Origin: Candidatus Sulfotelmatobacter sp.
GTDB lineage: Bacteria > Acidobacteriota > Terriglobia > Terriglobales > Acidobacteriaceae
Reading direction: 5' to 3'
Assembly (NCBI GenBank): GCA_017883385.1
Contig: JADGNQ010000007.1
Coordinates: 1 to 64,000 of the forward strand
DNA length: 64,000 bases
Shown here: in pieces, positions 18,069-26,836 of the stretch
Layout of the letters: every line of letters begins with the position of its first letter
Numbering within the stretch: position 1 is the first letter of the stretch
Notes under the pieces: generated by a model
Told to the model about the DNA's origin: nothing
What the model saw: the letters and a program-made list of their open reading frames with translations, nothing else
The model's database searches: none
Made by a program: the position numbers and the translations under genes

Positions 18069-18144
18069 TGGTGGCCAGGGAGGGAGTTGAACCCCCGACG
18101 CCAGCCTTTTCAGGGCTGCGCTCTACCACCTGAGCTACCTGGCC
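18069..18144 (-). tRNA. tRNA-Phe (GAA)
   Basis: On the minus strand the 76 bases fold as a cloverleaf. The acceptor stem is GGCCAGG/CCTGGCC, the D arm has AGCTCAGGTGGTAGAGC, and the anticodon loop CTGAAAA carries GAA (Phe). The T arm has GGGGGTTCAACTCCC, and the 3' CCA is encoded at 18071-18069. A TACAAT-like -10 box lies about 50 bases upstream (18202-18197 on the minus strand). Confidence 0.95.
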
Positions 18145-18405
18145 ACGTTTCGAAACCCGCACTCCGCGGACTGCGAGCAGTCTTCGCTTCACGCTGATTG
18201 TAGCGGGATTACCGGCCGTACGAAACTGCTCAACGGCGTAAGCGTGCGGGACGCCACTGATTATAACAACCGCACGGATTTCACTCAACGCTCACCCTGC
18301 CTATTTCTCTGCAACCATCTTTACGTCGAAGGACAACGCGCCCTCGAGCCCGGCCATCTAACCACTTGGTAACGCAAGATACTCATCCAGCGCGGTGAAA
18401 ACATT

Positions 18406-18858
18406 ATGAAAAGCAGGCCTCGTGTCATTCTCGCCATCACAATTATGCTCGCGTCCGCTGTTGCCATGGCTGCGTCCAACCCCAAGCGCTCGCCGCAAGA
18501 TGTTCCGCCATTTCCTGGCACGTTGGTGAATGCACGGTATGTCTACGTCACGAGCTACGACGGAGACCAGTTCGATCCCAATCTGCTGCCCGAAGATCGC
18601 CAGGCGATCGGCGCCGTGCAGGACGCGATCCAGAAGTGGGGCAAATTCGCGCTCGTCTACAAACCGCAAGAGGCGGACATCGTTCTCATGGTAACGAGCC
18701 GGGCGAGCGAAGACATTCTGGCGGTATACGACGCCCACGGCTGGCGACACGATGGACAGTATCTCTGGCGGATGACGAGCCGCAACGGGCTCCAGCCTAG
18801 CGAAACCCCGCTGGTCACGAATCTGGAAAAGGCGTTCGAGCAAGCAGTAAAAAAATAA
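18406..18858 (+). CDS. Small secreted protein of unknown function
   Basis: A 150-residue protein with a clear signal peptide (MKSRPRVILAITIMLASAVAMAA). The mature part (NARYVYVTSYDGDQFDPNLLPEDRQAIGAVQDAIQKWG, given here only as a description of an alpha/beta pattern) looks like a compact periplasmic domain: one strand naming a product (YVYVTSYDG), then a helix, then a strand (ADIVLMVTSR). I do not recognise a named family. It stands alone between tRNA-Phe and the convergent pepA gene, so context gives no function. Confidence 0.7.
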   Translation: MKSRPRVILAITIMLASAVAMAASNPKRSPQDVPPFPGTLVNARYVYVTSYDGDQFDPNLLPEDRQAIGAVQDAIQKWGKFALVYKPQEADIVLMVTSRASEDILAVYDAHGWRHDGQYLWRMTSRNGLQPSETPLVTNLEKAFEQAVKK

Positions 18859-18939
18859 ACTAAAGCCAGGCACCGGTTTTCGCGGATCGCCTGTCAGAGA
18901 CCATATCTGTAAGATCCGCGCCAATCCGCGGCTGGGTCC

Positions 18940-20445
18940 TCATCCCGCGAAGCTCTTCACGAACTCCACCAAACTGCGCAGGGCGATCCCTGAAGGACCC
19001 TTCGCGATCCACGGCTTTTGCTCTTCCGTCCACGCTGTTCCCGCGATGTCGAGATGGATCCACGGCGTGTCTTCGGCGAATTCTTTCAGGAACATGGCGG
19101 CGGTGATGGCGCCGCCCCAGCGCCCGCCGGAGTTGACGATGTCCGCGATCGAGCTGCGTATGTGCTCCTTATATTCGTCGTCGAGCGGCATGCGCCACAT
19201 CTTTTCGCCCGCCTTCGCGTTGGCGCTGTGGAAGCGGTTGTACATGTCGTCATCGTTTGCGAAAATTCCCGCGTTGTTGTAACCGAGAGCGACCACGACC
19301 GCGCCGGTCAAAGTGGCCGCGTCCACCAGATGCGTGCAGCCGAGTTGGCGCGCGTAATAAAGACCGTCGGCGAGAACCAGTCGGCCCTCGGCGTCGGTAT
19401 TGATGATCTCAATTGACTTCCCCGACATCGCGATCTGCACGTCACCGGGCTTCTGCGCTTTTCCGGAGGGCATATTCTCCGTCGCGCACACGATGCCGAT
19501 GACCTTGACTTTCGGCTTGAGGAGCGCGATGGCGCGCATGGCGCCGATCATGGTGGCACCCCCAGCCATGTCGTATTTCATCTTCTCCATGCCGTCGGCG
19601 GGCTTGATCGAGATGCCTCCCGTGTCGAAGGTAATTCCCTTCCCCACGAGTCCCAGGACGGGCTTCTCGGGTGCCCCCGGCGGTTCATATCGCATCACGA
19701 TCAGCGCGGGCGGCTCGTCGGACCCTTGTGCGACGCTCCAGAACGCACCCATCTTCAGTTCTTTGATCTTCTCGGCGCCATAGACTTCGCATTTCAAGCC
19801 GACTTCCGCGGACATCTTCTTCGCGCGTTCCGCCAAAATTGTCGGCGTCATGCGGTTCGAAGGTTCATTCACCAAATCGCGCGTGAAGTTCTGCGATTCG
19901 CCGATGACTTGCGCTTCGCTGGCTGCCCTCTCAAGTGCAGTCTTGTCGCCGCTTGCGACAATGGTGATCGCGTCAATTTTCTGGTCTTTCCGGTCGCTGC
20001 GGTAGTAGTCAGGGTCGAAGTTTCCGACGTAAGCACCTTCCACAATCGCGCGCACCGCTTCTTCCGCGGGAATGCTGGCCGGAGCGACGAAGGCAAAGCT
20101 GCGGATTCCACGTGGCTTCAGCGCGCGCACGGCGGCTCCGGCAATGCGCCGCAGGTCGTAACTTGAGAATTTCTTCGCACTGCCTCCTGAAACCAGCAGC
20201 AGGCGTTTGGCTTTCAATAGGGCGGGGTTGTGCAGCAGATTGGTCTCAAATGGCTTGCCCGCCACCTCTCCGCTGGCGAGCAGATCGGCAGCTACCGACT
20301 GCACCGCGGGATCGGTGGTCGCAACTTTGAGCTGCGGCTTCTTGTCCTTCTCCGTCGGCGTGGGTTCTGCGTGGTCCAGCACCACGGCAACCAGTGACTC
20401 GGTTTCCAGTTCTGCGGGTATAGAGAGAGAAATTGTCGTCTTCAT
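18940..20445 (-). CDS. pepA: Leucyl aminopeptidase (M17)
   Basis: A 501-residue cytosolic aminopeptidase. The N-terminal macro-like domain (about 1-170) is variable, and the C-terminal catalytic domain begins near FTRDLVNEPSNRMTP. The family signature NTDAEGRL is intact at about residue 350. The metal-site Lys/Asp segment GLVGKGITFDTGGISIK and the active-site YDMAGGA are also present. It releases N-terminal residues from peptides with two metal ions as a hexamer. Some homologues also act as DNA-binding architectural proteins in recombination, which cannot be judged here. The gene is convergent with the small secreted protein gene. Confidence 0.95.
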   Translation of the reverse strand: MKTTISLSIPAELETESLVAVVLDHAEPTPTEKDKKPQLKVATTDPAVQSVAADLLASGEVAGKPFETNLLHNPALLKAKRLLLVSGGSAKKFSSYDLRRIAGAAVRALKPRGIRSFAFVAPASIPAEEAVRAIVEGAYVGNFDPDYYRSDRKDQKIDAITIVASGDKTALERAASEAQVIGESQNFTRDLVNEPSNRMTPTILAERAKKMSAEVGLKCEVYGAEKIKELKMGAFWSVAQGSDEPPALIVMRYEPPGAPEKPVLGLVGKGITFDTGGISIKPADGMEKMKYDMAGGATMIGAMRAIALLKPKVKVIGIVCATENMPSGKAQKPGDVQIAMSGKSIEIINTDAEGRLVLADGLYYARQLGCTHLVDAATLTGAVVVALGYNNAGIFANDDDMYNRFHSANAKAGEKMWRMPLDDEYKEHIRSSIADIVNSGGRWGGAITAAMFLKEFAEDTPWIHLDIAGTAWTEEQKPWIAKGPSGIALRSLVEFVKSFAG

Positions 20446-20666
20446 AGTTGGTTATGCGGTTTGCAGCTTATTTGTTCAAGTATCGTCGGCAGGGAGGGAA
20501 AAGCGCAAGCGGCGCGCCTGGACCTCGATTGGACTCCGACTAGCACCTATGCCGCCGACATGGACGGAACAATGTGCAGGACGCGCCGTACTATCCTTCA
20601 CCCGGTGGCAGCATTCGAACTCCTGCGATATGATTCAAGCCGCAGCCCATACAGGTGAGGTTTTTC

Positions 20667-22760
20667 ATGCAGATTCGCTGGAAGATTGTCTTTATCATCG
20701 CCGCATTGGCTCTAGGACTCACTGCACTGATGAACCGCAAGACGGCAACGGCAGCCGCACCGCAGGCGGCCGCTCCGGCCGTCAAGACCCCGCCCGTAAC
20801 CAGGAATGCCGAGGATGCGGCAGCCTCAGGGTTTTCAATCCCTGACACGACCCTTGCCATCAATTCGTCCACGCCCATGTCTCAGCGCGTAGTGCACTAC
20901 GAGATCGATGCCAGGTATGACGCGGGCAAGCACACCGTCGACGCAACCGAAGTGCTCACCTACCACAACCTGACCGGGCAACCGCTCGACCACTTCCCTT
21001 TCCATCTTTATCAGAACGCATTTCAGCCCAAGGCGACTTTTGTCCGTGAATCCAAACTCGAGGGCAGCCGCGACACCGCCTACGACAAGTGGGAAGAGAA
21101 GGAATACGGCTCGGAAGATATCAAAAGTCTTGAAGTCGTGGGCCAAGGCGACCTGACCGGACAATTGCAGTTCATCGCGCCCGACGACGGCAATAAAGAC
21201 GACAAAACTGTTGCCGACATACACCTGCCCAAGCCGATTGCCCCGGGCGCGTACGTGCAATTCAAGATTGCGTTTCAGACCAAGTTTCCCGAGACGCAGG
21301 CGCGTTCCGGATGGAAGCGCGATTTCGTCCTGGGCGGACAGTGGTTTCCAAAGGTTGGCGTGTGGTGGAACGGTGCTTGGAATTGCCATCAATATCACGC
21401 GACCACCGAGTTCTTCGCCGACTTCGGCGTCTACGACGTGAAGCTCACCGTGCCGCAGAATGAAGTTGTCGGCGCGAGCGGAGTGCTCGTCGAAGAAAAG
21501 AGCAATTCTGACAACACTAAAACCCTGACTTACCACGGCGACGACATTCACGACTTCGCCTGGACCGTGAGCCCGCGCTACAAAGTCCGAGAGAGTGTCT
21601 ACCAGTCACAGATGGGACCGATCCAGCTTCGCTTCCTGATGCAACCCGCGCACTGGAGCCAGGCAGAGCGGCACGACAAAGTAACGAGGGAAACGCTCGA
21701 TCACTTCGAGAAATGGTACGGTCCGTATCCGTACAAGACACTTACGGTGGTCGATCCCGAGCCCGACTCGGCAGCCGGGGGGATGGAGTATCCCACGTTC
21801 ATCACTGGCGATTCGAGCTGGTTTATGCCTGACGGCCTCTACCTGCCGGAATTGGTCGTGGAGCACGAATTCGGACACCAGTACTGGTACGGCATGGTGG
21901 CCACTAACGAATTTGAAGACGCCTGGATGGACGAAGGCATTAACAGCTACACAGAAGTCAAGGTTATGGATTCGCTCAAGGGCAAGAATTCTTCCATCTT
22001 AAACATGGGGGGCGCGACCGTCGGCGAGCGTGAGCAACAGCGGCTGGGTTATGTCAGCGTGGCCGACCGCGATCCCATGGCGCAGAAGGCGTACGACTAC
22101 TACAGTTTCGGATCTTACGGCGGCATCACCTACGGCAAGACGGCCAGCGTACTGCTCACGTTAGAAGGCATCATCGGCGAAGACACGATGGCGAACGCAA
22201 TGCGCACGTATTTCATGAAGTACCGCTTCACCCATCCGGTTAAGGAAGACTTCCTCAAGACGATCGAGGAGGTTTCCGGCAAGGATCTGAAGTGGTACTT
22301 CAGCCAGGCCGTGTACGGATCGCAGGTGATGGACTATGAAGTGATGAAGGTCGATTCCTTCCCGGTGAACTGGTACGAAGAAAAGAAAGACAAGAAAGAC
22401 GCCAAAAAAGATAAGGACGACAGCGACACAGTTTACCAATCCTACGTGTCACTGCACCGCAAAGAAGACTTCGTCATGCCGGTCGAGGTGGAAATCGTCT
22501 TCCGTGATAGCAAGAAAAACGTAGAGAAGATCCGCGAACACTGGGATGGAAAGAGCCGGTGGGTGCGGTTTAGTTATCAGAAAAAGGCGAAGGTCGTGTC
22601 GGCGGAAATCGATCCCGACCACACGGTGCTGATCGATCGCAACAATTTCAACAACAGCTACACGGCCGAACCCAATGGAAAGCCCGCCCATAAAGTGGCA
22701 AATTACTGGCTGTTCCTCACCCAGTTCCTGAGCCAGGCCCTGGGATGGTGGGCGGTATGA
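20667..22760 (+). CDS. M1-family zinc metallopeptidase, exported
   Basis: About 697 residues from the ATG at 20667, chosen because AGGTGAGG ends 8 bases upstream. The GTG at 20655 lies inside that ribosome-binding site. It has an N-terminal signal or anchor (IVFIIAALALGLTAL). The zinc motif is HEFGH at about 400-404 with Glu about 423, the expected HExxH-18-E spacing. The GAMEN exopeptidase motif is replaced by GGMEYP, as in the ERAP/LTA4H-distant bacterial M1 group. A Lys/Asp-rich stretch (about 575-590) lies before the C-terminal beta domain. It probably trims peptides in the periplasm. Confidence 0.88.
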   Translation: MQIRWKIVFIIAALALGLTALMNRKTATAAAPQAAAPAVKTPPVTRNAEDAAASGFSIPDTTLAINSSTPMSQRVVHYEIDARYDAGKHTVDATEVLTYHNLTGQPLDHFPFHLYQNAFQPKATFVRESKLEGSRDTAYDKWEEKEYGSEDIKSLEVVGQGDLTGQLQFIAPDDGNKDDKTVADIHLPKPIAPGAYVQFKIAFQTKFPETQARSGWKRDFVLGGQWFPKVGVWWNGAWNCHQYHATTEFFADFGVYDVKLTVPQNEVVGASGVLVEEKSNSDNTKTLTYHGDDIHDFAWTVSPRYKVRESVYQSQMGPIQLRFLMQPAHWSQAERHDKVTRETLDHFEKWYGPYPYKTLTVVDPEPDSAAGGMEYPTFITGDSSWFMPDGLYLPELVVEHEFGHQYWYGMVATNEFEDAWMDEGINSYTEVKVMDSLKGKNSSILNMGGATVGEREQQRLGYVSVADRDPMAQKAYDYYSFGSYGGITYGKTASVLLTLEGIIGEDTMANAMRTYFMKYRFTHPVKEDFLKTIEEVSGKDLKWYFSQAVYGSQVMDYEVMKVDSFPVNWYEEKKDKKDAKKDKDDSDTVYQSYVSLHRKEDFVMPVEVEIVFRDSKKNVEKIREHWDGKSRWVRFSYQKKAKVVSAEIDPDHTVLIDRNNFNNSYTAEPNGKPAHKVANYWLFLTQFLSQALGWWAV

Positions 22761-22841
22761 ACCTGCTGAAGCTTCGGCTCTCGGGCGCCGCGCGTTGCTT
22801 GTACAAGGTTGGTCCACGGGTTGGATTGAGGGCAATTACGC

Positions 22842-23774
22842 ATGAGTGAGAACAAAGGTCTTTTGAGCGGCGGCCTGGGCATGGTGCTGCGTAACAAGCG
22901 CTATATCGTCTGGTTCTATGTGCTGAATATTTTTCTTGGCTTGTTCGGCACCGTGGCTTTCGTCAATCAGGCAGGGACAATTCTGGACCGCAGCCTGGAG
23001 TCTGAACGCCTGTTACACGGCTTTTCGTTCGGCACGCTCATCGAGATGGTTGCGCGGCCAGAATTTGGGCCAACCATCGCTTCCAGGGGGCCAGCGCTGT
23101 TTTTTGCACTGCTCTTCATGGTCGCGACCGCGCTCTTCCTCCCCGGAGTCTTTCAGGGATATGCCTCGACCTACCGGCTACCGCGCGAGGATTTCTTCCG
23201 CGCCTGCGGGCGAAACCTCTGGCGCTACATCAGGCTCATGATCGTCGCCGGCATCGTGATGATAGTCGCCACTATCGTGCTGTTCGGTATTCATGGCGCG
23301 GTGGAGAAGAAAGCCGCAGAGAGCACGAACGAGTTGCTGCTGCCCGAGGTGCGCCTCGTGGGCCTGGCCTTGATTTTCCTGATCATGGCTGCTTTCCGCA
23401 TCTGGTTCGACCTGGCCGAGGCGGACATAGTTTTGAGTGACCAGCGTGCCGTCCGCAAATCCATCTGGGCAGGCCTCCGGCACATGCTCAGAAGTCTGAT
23501 ACGTTTGCTGGCAAGTTATGTTGTGACCACAATCGTGGCGGCGGTCGTGCTGGTGGGCGGCCTTTGGGCGTGGATCCGGTTCGTGGCGCCGGAGAGTGTT
23601 CTCGGGGCGTTCGTCATCAGCCAACTCATCTTGCTGTTCCTGTTGATCCCGCGTTTCTGGCAACGCGGGGTGGCGGCGACCTACTGGCAGCAGAACATGC
23701 TCGTTCCCGTCGTTGCCGTCTCACCCGTACCGCTACCCGTGGCGCCCGCTTCTCCCGCAATTGGTGAGGTCTAA
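22842..23774 (+). CDS. Polytopic inner-membrane protein of unknown function
   Basis: A 310-residue protein with about six membrane spans (for example YIVWFYVLNIFLGLFGTVAF, ALFFALLFMVATALFLPGVF, IVAGIVMIVATIVLFGI, VVTTIVAAVVLVGGLWAW). Short charged loops (LPREDFFRACGRNLWRY) resemble the interior of uncharacterised integral membrane families. The gene follows the M1 peptidase by 81 bases on the same strand and may be co-transcribed, but nothing in the sequence links their functions. Confidence 0.7.
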   Translation: MSENKGLLSGGLGMVLRNKRYIVWFYVLNIFLGLFGTVAFVNQAGTILDRSLESERLLHGFSFGTLIEMVARPEFGPTIASRGPALFFALLFMVATALFLPGVFQGYASTYRLPREDFFRACGRNLWRYIRLMIVAGIVMIVATIVLFGIHGAVEKKAAESTNELLLPEVRLVGLALIFLIMAAFRIWFDLAEADIVLSDQRAVRKSIWAGLRHMLRSLIRLLASYVVTTIVAAVVLVGGLWAWIRFVAPESVLGAFVISQLILLFLLIPRFWQRGVAATYWQQNMLVPVVAVSPVPLPVAPASPAIGEV

Positions 23775-23796
23775 GAGGTCTGTCGTCGCCGCTCTG

Positions 23797-23820
23797 AAGT
23801 TCAGTGGGAAGTTCAGTGGG
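23797..23820. repeat. 12-bp tandem duplication straddling a stop codon
   Basis: aagttcagtggg is repeated exactly twice (23797-23808 and 23809-23820). The second unit contains the stop codon of the AsmA-like gene, which ends at 23813 on the minus strand. Confidence 0.8.
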
Positions 23821-25492
23821 ACGCGGGAGGCGCCGGGTCCAGTTTCTGCCCGGCCTCGGTCTTTTGATGACCAAAGTCCAAGCCGAAGTGCGGCTCCGAG
23901 CGCGTTCCCGTCACTTTGAATGGAACCTCGGTCCCCGCACCATTCTTGCTGAAGAACGGGTCAACCGGCTTCAACAGCACCGATTTCCAACCCGTTGTCA
24001 TTTGAGACAGCTTCGCGTCCAGCCGCAATCGTCCATGAAAATCAAAGGTATTCCCATCCACGCTGTACCTGCCAGAGATGTCAGACCGCGCACCGGGAAC
24101 CGAAAAGCGTACCTGGGTGAAGGTGAACATGCCATCGTCGAGCCGGAAGGATCCGTCCAGTTCCGACAGAACATTCACGTCCACGTGTTGCTGCGCGAGT
24201 TTCGCCTTCCCCTGACTCCGAAGACTGAGCCCGTCGATGCGGTCTTGAATCTTATCGTTGGAGAACTGTCCCTCGCGAATTTTGAAACTCCCGTCAAGTT
24301 TGAGCCGATCCGCGACATCCCCGGAGCCGGGCAGCAGACTCATTCGGGTCCGCATGGCAACCGGTCCGCTCATGACCGGCGGTTCCGTCTTCACCCCCAA
24401 CCGCAGCAAGTCTTCAATTCGAGCTTGATCGAGGACGACACTCAGCTCTATGTCGTGGCCCGGAGGATTCTGCTGTCTGATTACTTTGCCCTTCGCCGTA
24501 AAGGACGAATGCAGAAACCTCGCCTTCACCGGCTCCAGATATGTGTCGCCGTCAGTACCATCGACGATGGCATGAAAATCGGTGTGCAGGTCCACAGAAT
24601 GGCCGCTGCTGGCCACGCGGAAATCAGGCGTGTCCGTCGCACCATCGACTACGATCTTGCCCAGCGTGCCCTGATATCTTCCCGCGGAGGAGAGTATCCC
24701 GCTGATGCCCTTCAATGTACCCAGATCGGCGTGGGTGAAGGCATAGTCCCCCGCGACCGGCGTTTCGCGCGGTTCCGTTTCTCGAAAAGGACCGAACCTC
24801 CCGCTCGACTGAATATTTCCCACCGGCTTAGGATTGACCAACGTAGCTTCGAAACGCATCGGCTGATCGGGGCCAACATCTTTCATCTTGAGATTGCCGA
24901 TCTCGAAATCGATTGGCGCCTTGCCCGGCTTGCGAGTGTTGATCAGCAACTGCGTGTCTTCACACACCAGTTCGTCAACGATGATCTTCAGCTTTCCCGA
25001 TGACCGGCGCATATCATTGACCTGCCCACGATCTTCTTTCGGAGGCAGGTTCAGCGCCATGCCTTTCACGTAAACCGTATGCACATGCATCGGCGATCGG
25101 AACAGACTCCACGTTCCCGTCTGAAAAGTAAACTCCTGCACGGCGATCAGAGGTTGAATGCCCGGCTCGGAAGGATTGGGGTCGGTTTGGCCGAATATCC
25201 TCAAGCCCTTCCCTTGAACCCGCAGACCGTTCGCCACAGAGACATCCAGTTCAGCCAGTTCGACCTTGCTCCTGAAACGAGCCGAAAGCGTCTCAATGAC
25301 GCGGGCCCGCAAGATGGGTGTGGCGTGCGAAATTGCGTAGCGAACGCTCACGATGCCCACGATGACCACAACCAACAGGATGGCAATCGTCCAGCGCCAC
25401 CGTCGGCGCGGGTGATCCGGCATCTTGAGAACCCGGCCCGAAACGCGGCGGTCCAAACGGTTCGGAGCAGGTGGGTGCGCAGGAGTGGCCAT
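23813..25492 (-). CDS. AsmA-like membrane-anchored protein
   Basis: A 559-residue protein with one N-terminal membrane anchor (about 34-52, WTIAILLVVVIVGIVSV) and a long beta-rich periplasmic region. The start of that region (ARVIETLSARFRSKVELAELDVSV) is typical of AsmA/TamB-related proteins. The middle contains AsmA-like strand repeats (GKGLRIFG, TFQTGTWSLFRSPMHVHTVYVKG) and the end another (DFHGRLRLDAKLSQM). Such proteins form long lipid-binding grooves bridging inner and outer membrane. It stands alone, convergent with the membrane protein upstream. Confidence 0.7.
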   Translation of the reverse strand: MATPAHPPAPNRLDRRVSGRVLKMPDHPRRRWRWTIAILLVVVIVGIVSVRYAISHATPILRARVIETLSARFRSKVELAELDVSVANGLRVQGKGLRIFGQTDPNPSEPGIQPLIAVQEFTFQTGTWSLFRSPMHVHTVYVKGMALNLPPKEDRGQVNDMRRSSGKLKIIVDELVCEDTQLLINTRKPGKAPIDFEIGNLKMKDVGPDQPMRFEATLVNPKPVGNIQSSGRFGPFRETEPRETPVAGDYAFTHADLGTLKGISGILSSAGRYQGTLGKIVVDGATDTPDFRVASSGHSVDLHTDFHAIVDGTDGDTYLEPVKARFLHSSFTAKGKVIRQQNPPGHDIELSVVLDQARIEDLLRLGVKTEPPVMSGPVAMRTRMSLLPGSGDVADRLKLDGSFKIREGQFSNDKIQDRIDGLSLRSQGKAKLAQQHVDVNVLSELDGSFRLDDGMFTFTQVRFSVPGARSDISGRYSVDGNTFDFHGRLRLDAKLSQMTTGWKSVLLKPVDPFFSKNGAGTEVPFKVTGTRSEPHFGLDFGHQKTEAGQKLDPAPPASH

Positions 25493-25599
25493 GCCTTTCC
25501 ATTAGCAATGGCAGCCGGAGGGAAGTCAATCAGGGTATTCCTGCAAATGCGTGATCCGGAAGTCATGAGCCCGGGCCTTGGCGCCAAGCGCCAATGATC

Positions 25600-25941
25600 T
25601 CAGGCACACATGAGTACAACGCTAATCCCTTTGTTGCCGCGGCCGAGATCGGGATCGCTCTTCAACTCAGGTTGGACTTGAAGTAATCGCCAGGTCACGT
25701 CGTCCGACTTCGACCAATTCTCTCCGAAAATGCAGCCTCGAATCTTCCCAGCTTCCGCCAGTTCGTACAATCTCTTCTGCACCGCGATGCGAATGTCGCC
25801 CCCAGCGCCGCTTGAGCCGTACCCGTGCACAATCTTTAAGGTAGGAATTCGCTCTTGGCGAGCCACGGCCAGTTCCCGGTCGAGACGCGACAGAGCCTCG
25901 CGGACCGAAGGCAGATCAGACTTGAGGTTTACCGTCTTAAT
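25600..25941 (-). CDS. Smr-domain protein directly behind smpB, no canonical start
   Basis: The frame runs without a stop from just after the smpB TAG (25971-25969) to 25600 and codes for an Smr-like domain: VNLKSDLPSVREALSRLDRE, then KIVHGYGSSGAGGDIR with the His-Gly-x-Gly motif, then CIFGENWSKSD. The homology starts near 25935, but the first ATG/GTG/TTG in frame is the GTG at 25866, which would remove the first strand and helix. Candidate unusual starts are ATT at 25941, preceded by GAAAGAG, or CTG at 25962. Smr domains bind or cut nucleic acids, and some act at collided ribosomes. That makes the smpB neighbourhood suggestive but not proof. Confidence 0.65.
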   Translation of the reverse strand: MKTVNLKSDLPSVREALSRLDRELAVARQERIPTLKIVHGYGSSGAGGDIRIAVQKRLYELAEAGKIRGCIFGENWSKSDDVTWRLLQVQPELKSDPDLGRGNKGISVVLMCA

Positions 25942-25968
25942 TTGCCATCTCTTTCGCGGCAGGCCCTG

Positions 25969-26499
25969 CTACTTTCGATCACGGCCGCGGGCAACGGCCT
26001 CCCGCGCTTCCTTATCCGCGGTGCGCCGCCTCTCCGTTTCGCGCTTGTCCCAGAGCTGCTTGCCTTTGGCCAAGGCTAATTCAAGCTTTACTTTACCGCC
26101 TTTGAAGTACATGCGGACAGGGATCAACGTCAGGCCCTTCTGTTGGGTCTTGCCGATCAGCTTCCGGATTTCTTCGCTATGCATCAGAAGTTTGCGGGTG
26201 CGCAGCGGTGCATGGTTATGGATGTTGCCGTGCTCGTAGGGGCCGATGTGCGCGTTCAGGAGCCAAAGCTCGTTGCCCTTGATTAAGCCGTAGGCATCCT
26301 TGAGGTTGGCGAGGCCGCCCCGGATGGACTTCACCTCGGTACCGGTCAGAACCACCCCGGCCTCAAATTTTTCCAGCAAGAAGTAGTTATGTGAAGCGAT
26401 CCTATTAACGGCAGCGTCCCGCTGGCCGGAGGCTGTGGGATCACGGCGTGGCGATTTCTCCGGGCTGGGTTTGGTCTGGTGGCTGGATTGACGGGCCAT
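25969..26499 (-). CDS. smpB: SsrA-binding protein
   Basis: A 176-residue SmpB. It has a basic, unstructured N-terminus (~30 residues), then the conserved OB-fold core (ASHNYFLLEKFEAGVVLTG, EVKSIRGGLANLKDAY, HIGPYEHGN, LMHSEEIRKLIGK, LTLIPVRMYFK, LELALAKGKQLWDKRE). The basic tail ends VARGRDRK. It delivers tmRNA to stalled ribosomes in trans-translation. No ssrA gene was seen nearby. The Smr-domain frame follows in the same phase after the stop. Confidence 0.95.
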   Translation of the reverse strand: MARQSSHQTKPSPEKSPRRDPTASGQRDAAVNRIASHNYFLLEKFEAGVVLTGTEVKSIRGGLANLKDAYGLIKGNELWLLNAHIGPYEHGNIHNHAPLRTRKLLMHSEEIRKLIGKTQQKGLTLIPVRMYFKGGKVKLELALAKGKQLWDKRETERRRTADKEAREAVARGRDRK

Positions 26500-26836
26500 G
26501 GCGTTGGGTGGCTTTTATCTTAGCAGCAGGTGGCGTCGGACTTCAGGCGTCGGTACCTCACACGCTGAACGGCGTGTGGGGCGAGTGCTAAGTTCGACGT
26601 CCAAGGTCTGAAGGTCCGCAGGTCGGGCTTCCGCCACGGGTCTTACGACCAAAGAGTGTAACTCCCGAGCGTGCAAGCACTTCGGGCGCTGGAAAGGGCG
26701 ATGCTATAATCGCCAGAACGAAGCTGTATCGAGCACATTTCCCTGGCGAATTGCCGGCAGGACGCGCGCCGAATGCGCGATACCGCTTGTCCGGCAAAGA
26801 CTGTATTTAAGAGGATCATCTCGTGAGGATTATCGA
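26500..26836. other. Divergent intergenic region smpB / secretin gene
   Basis: About 340 bases. It holds a 7-8 bp hairpin at 26557-26580 (cacacgc / gcgtgtg) and a consensus TATAAT at 26705-26710 facing the secretin gene. No good -35 is visible. The stretch 26745-26790 has several small GC-rich inverted repeats that could form a structured leader. Confidence 0.45.

Noticed and set aside
23804-25003. A 399-residue open frame opposite the AsmA-like gene
   Set aside because: Same kind of antisense shadow; the minus-strand protein has a clear membrane anchor and family pattern.
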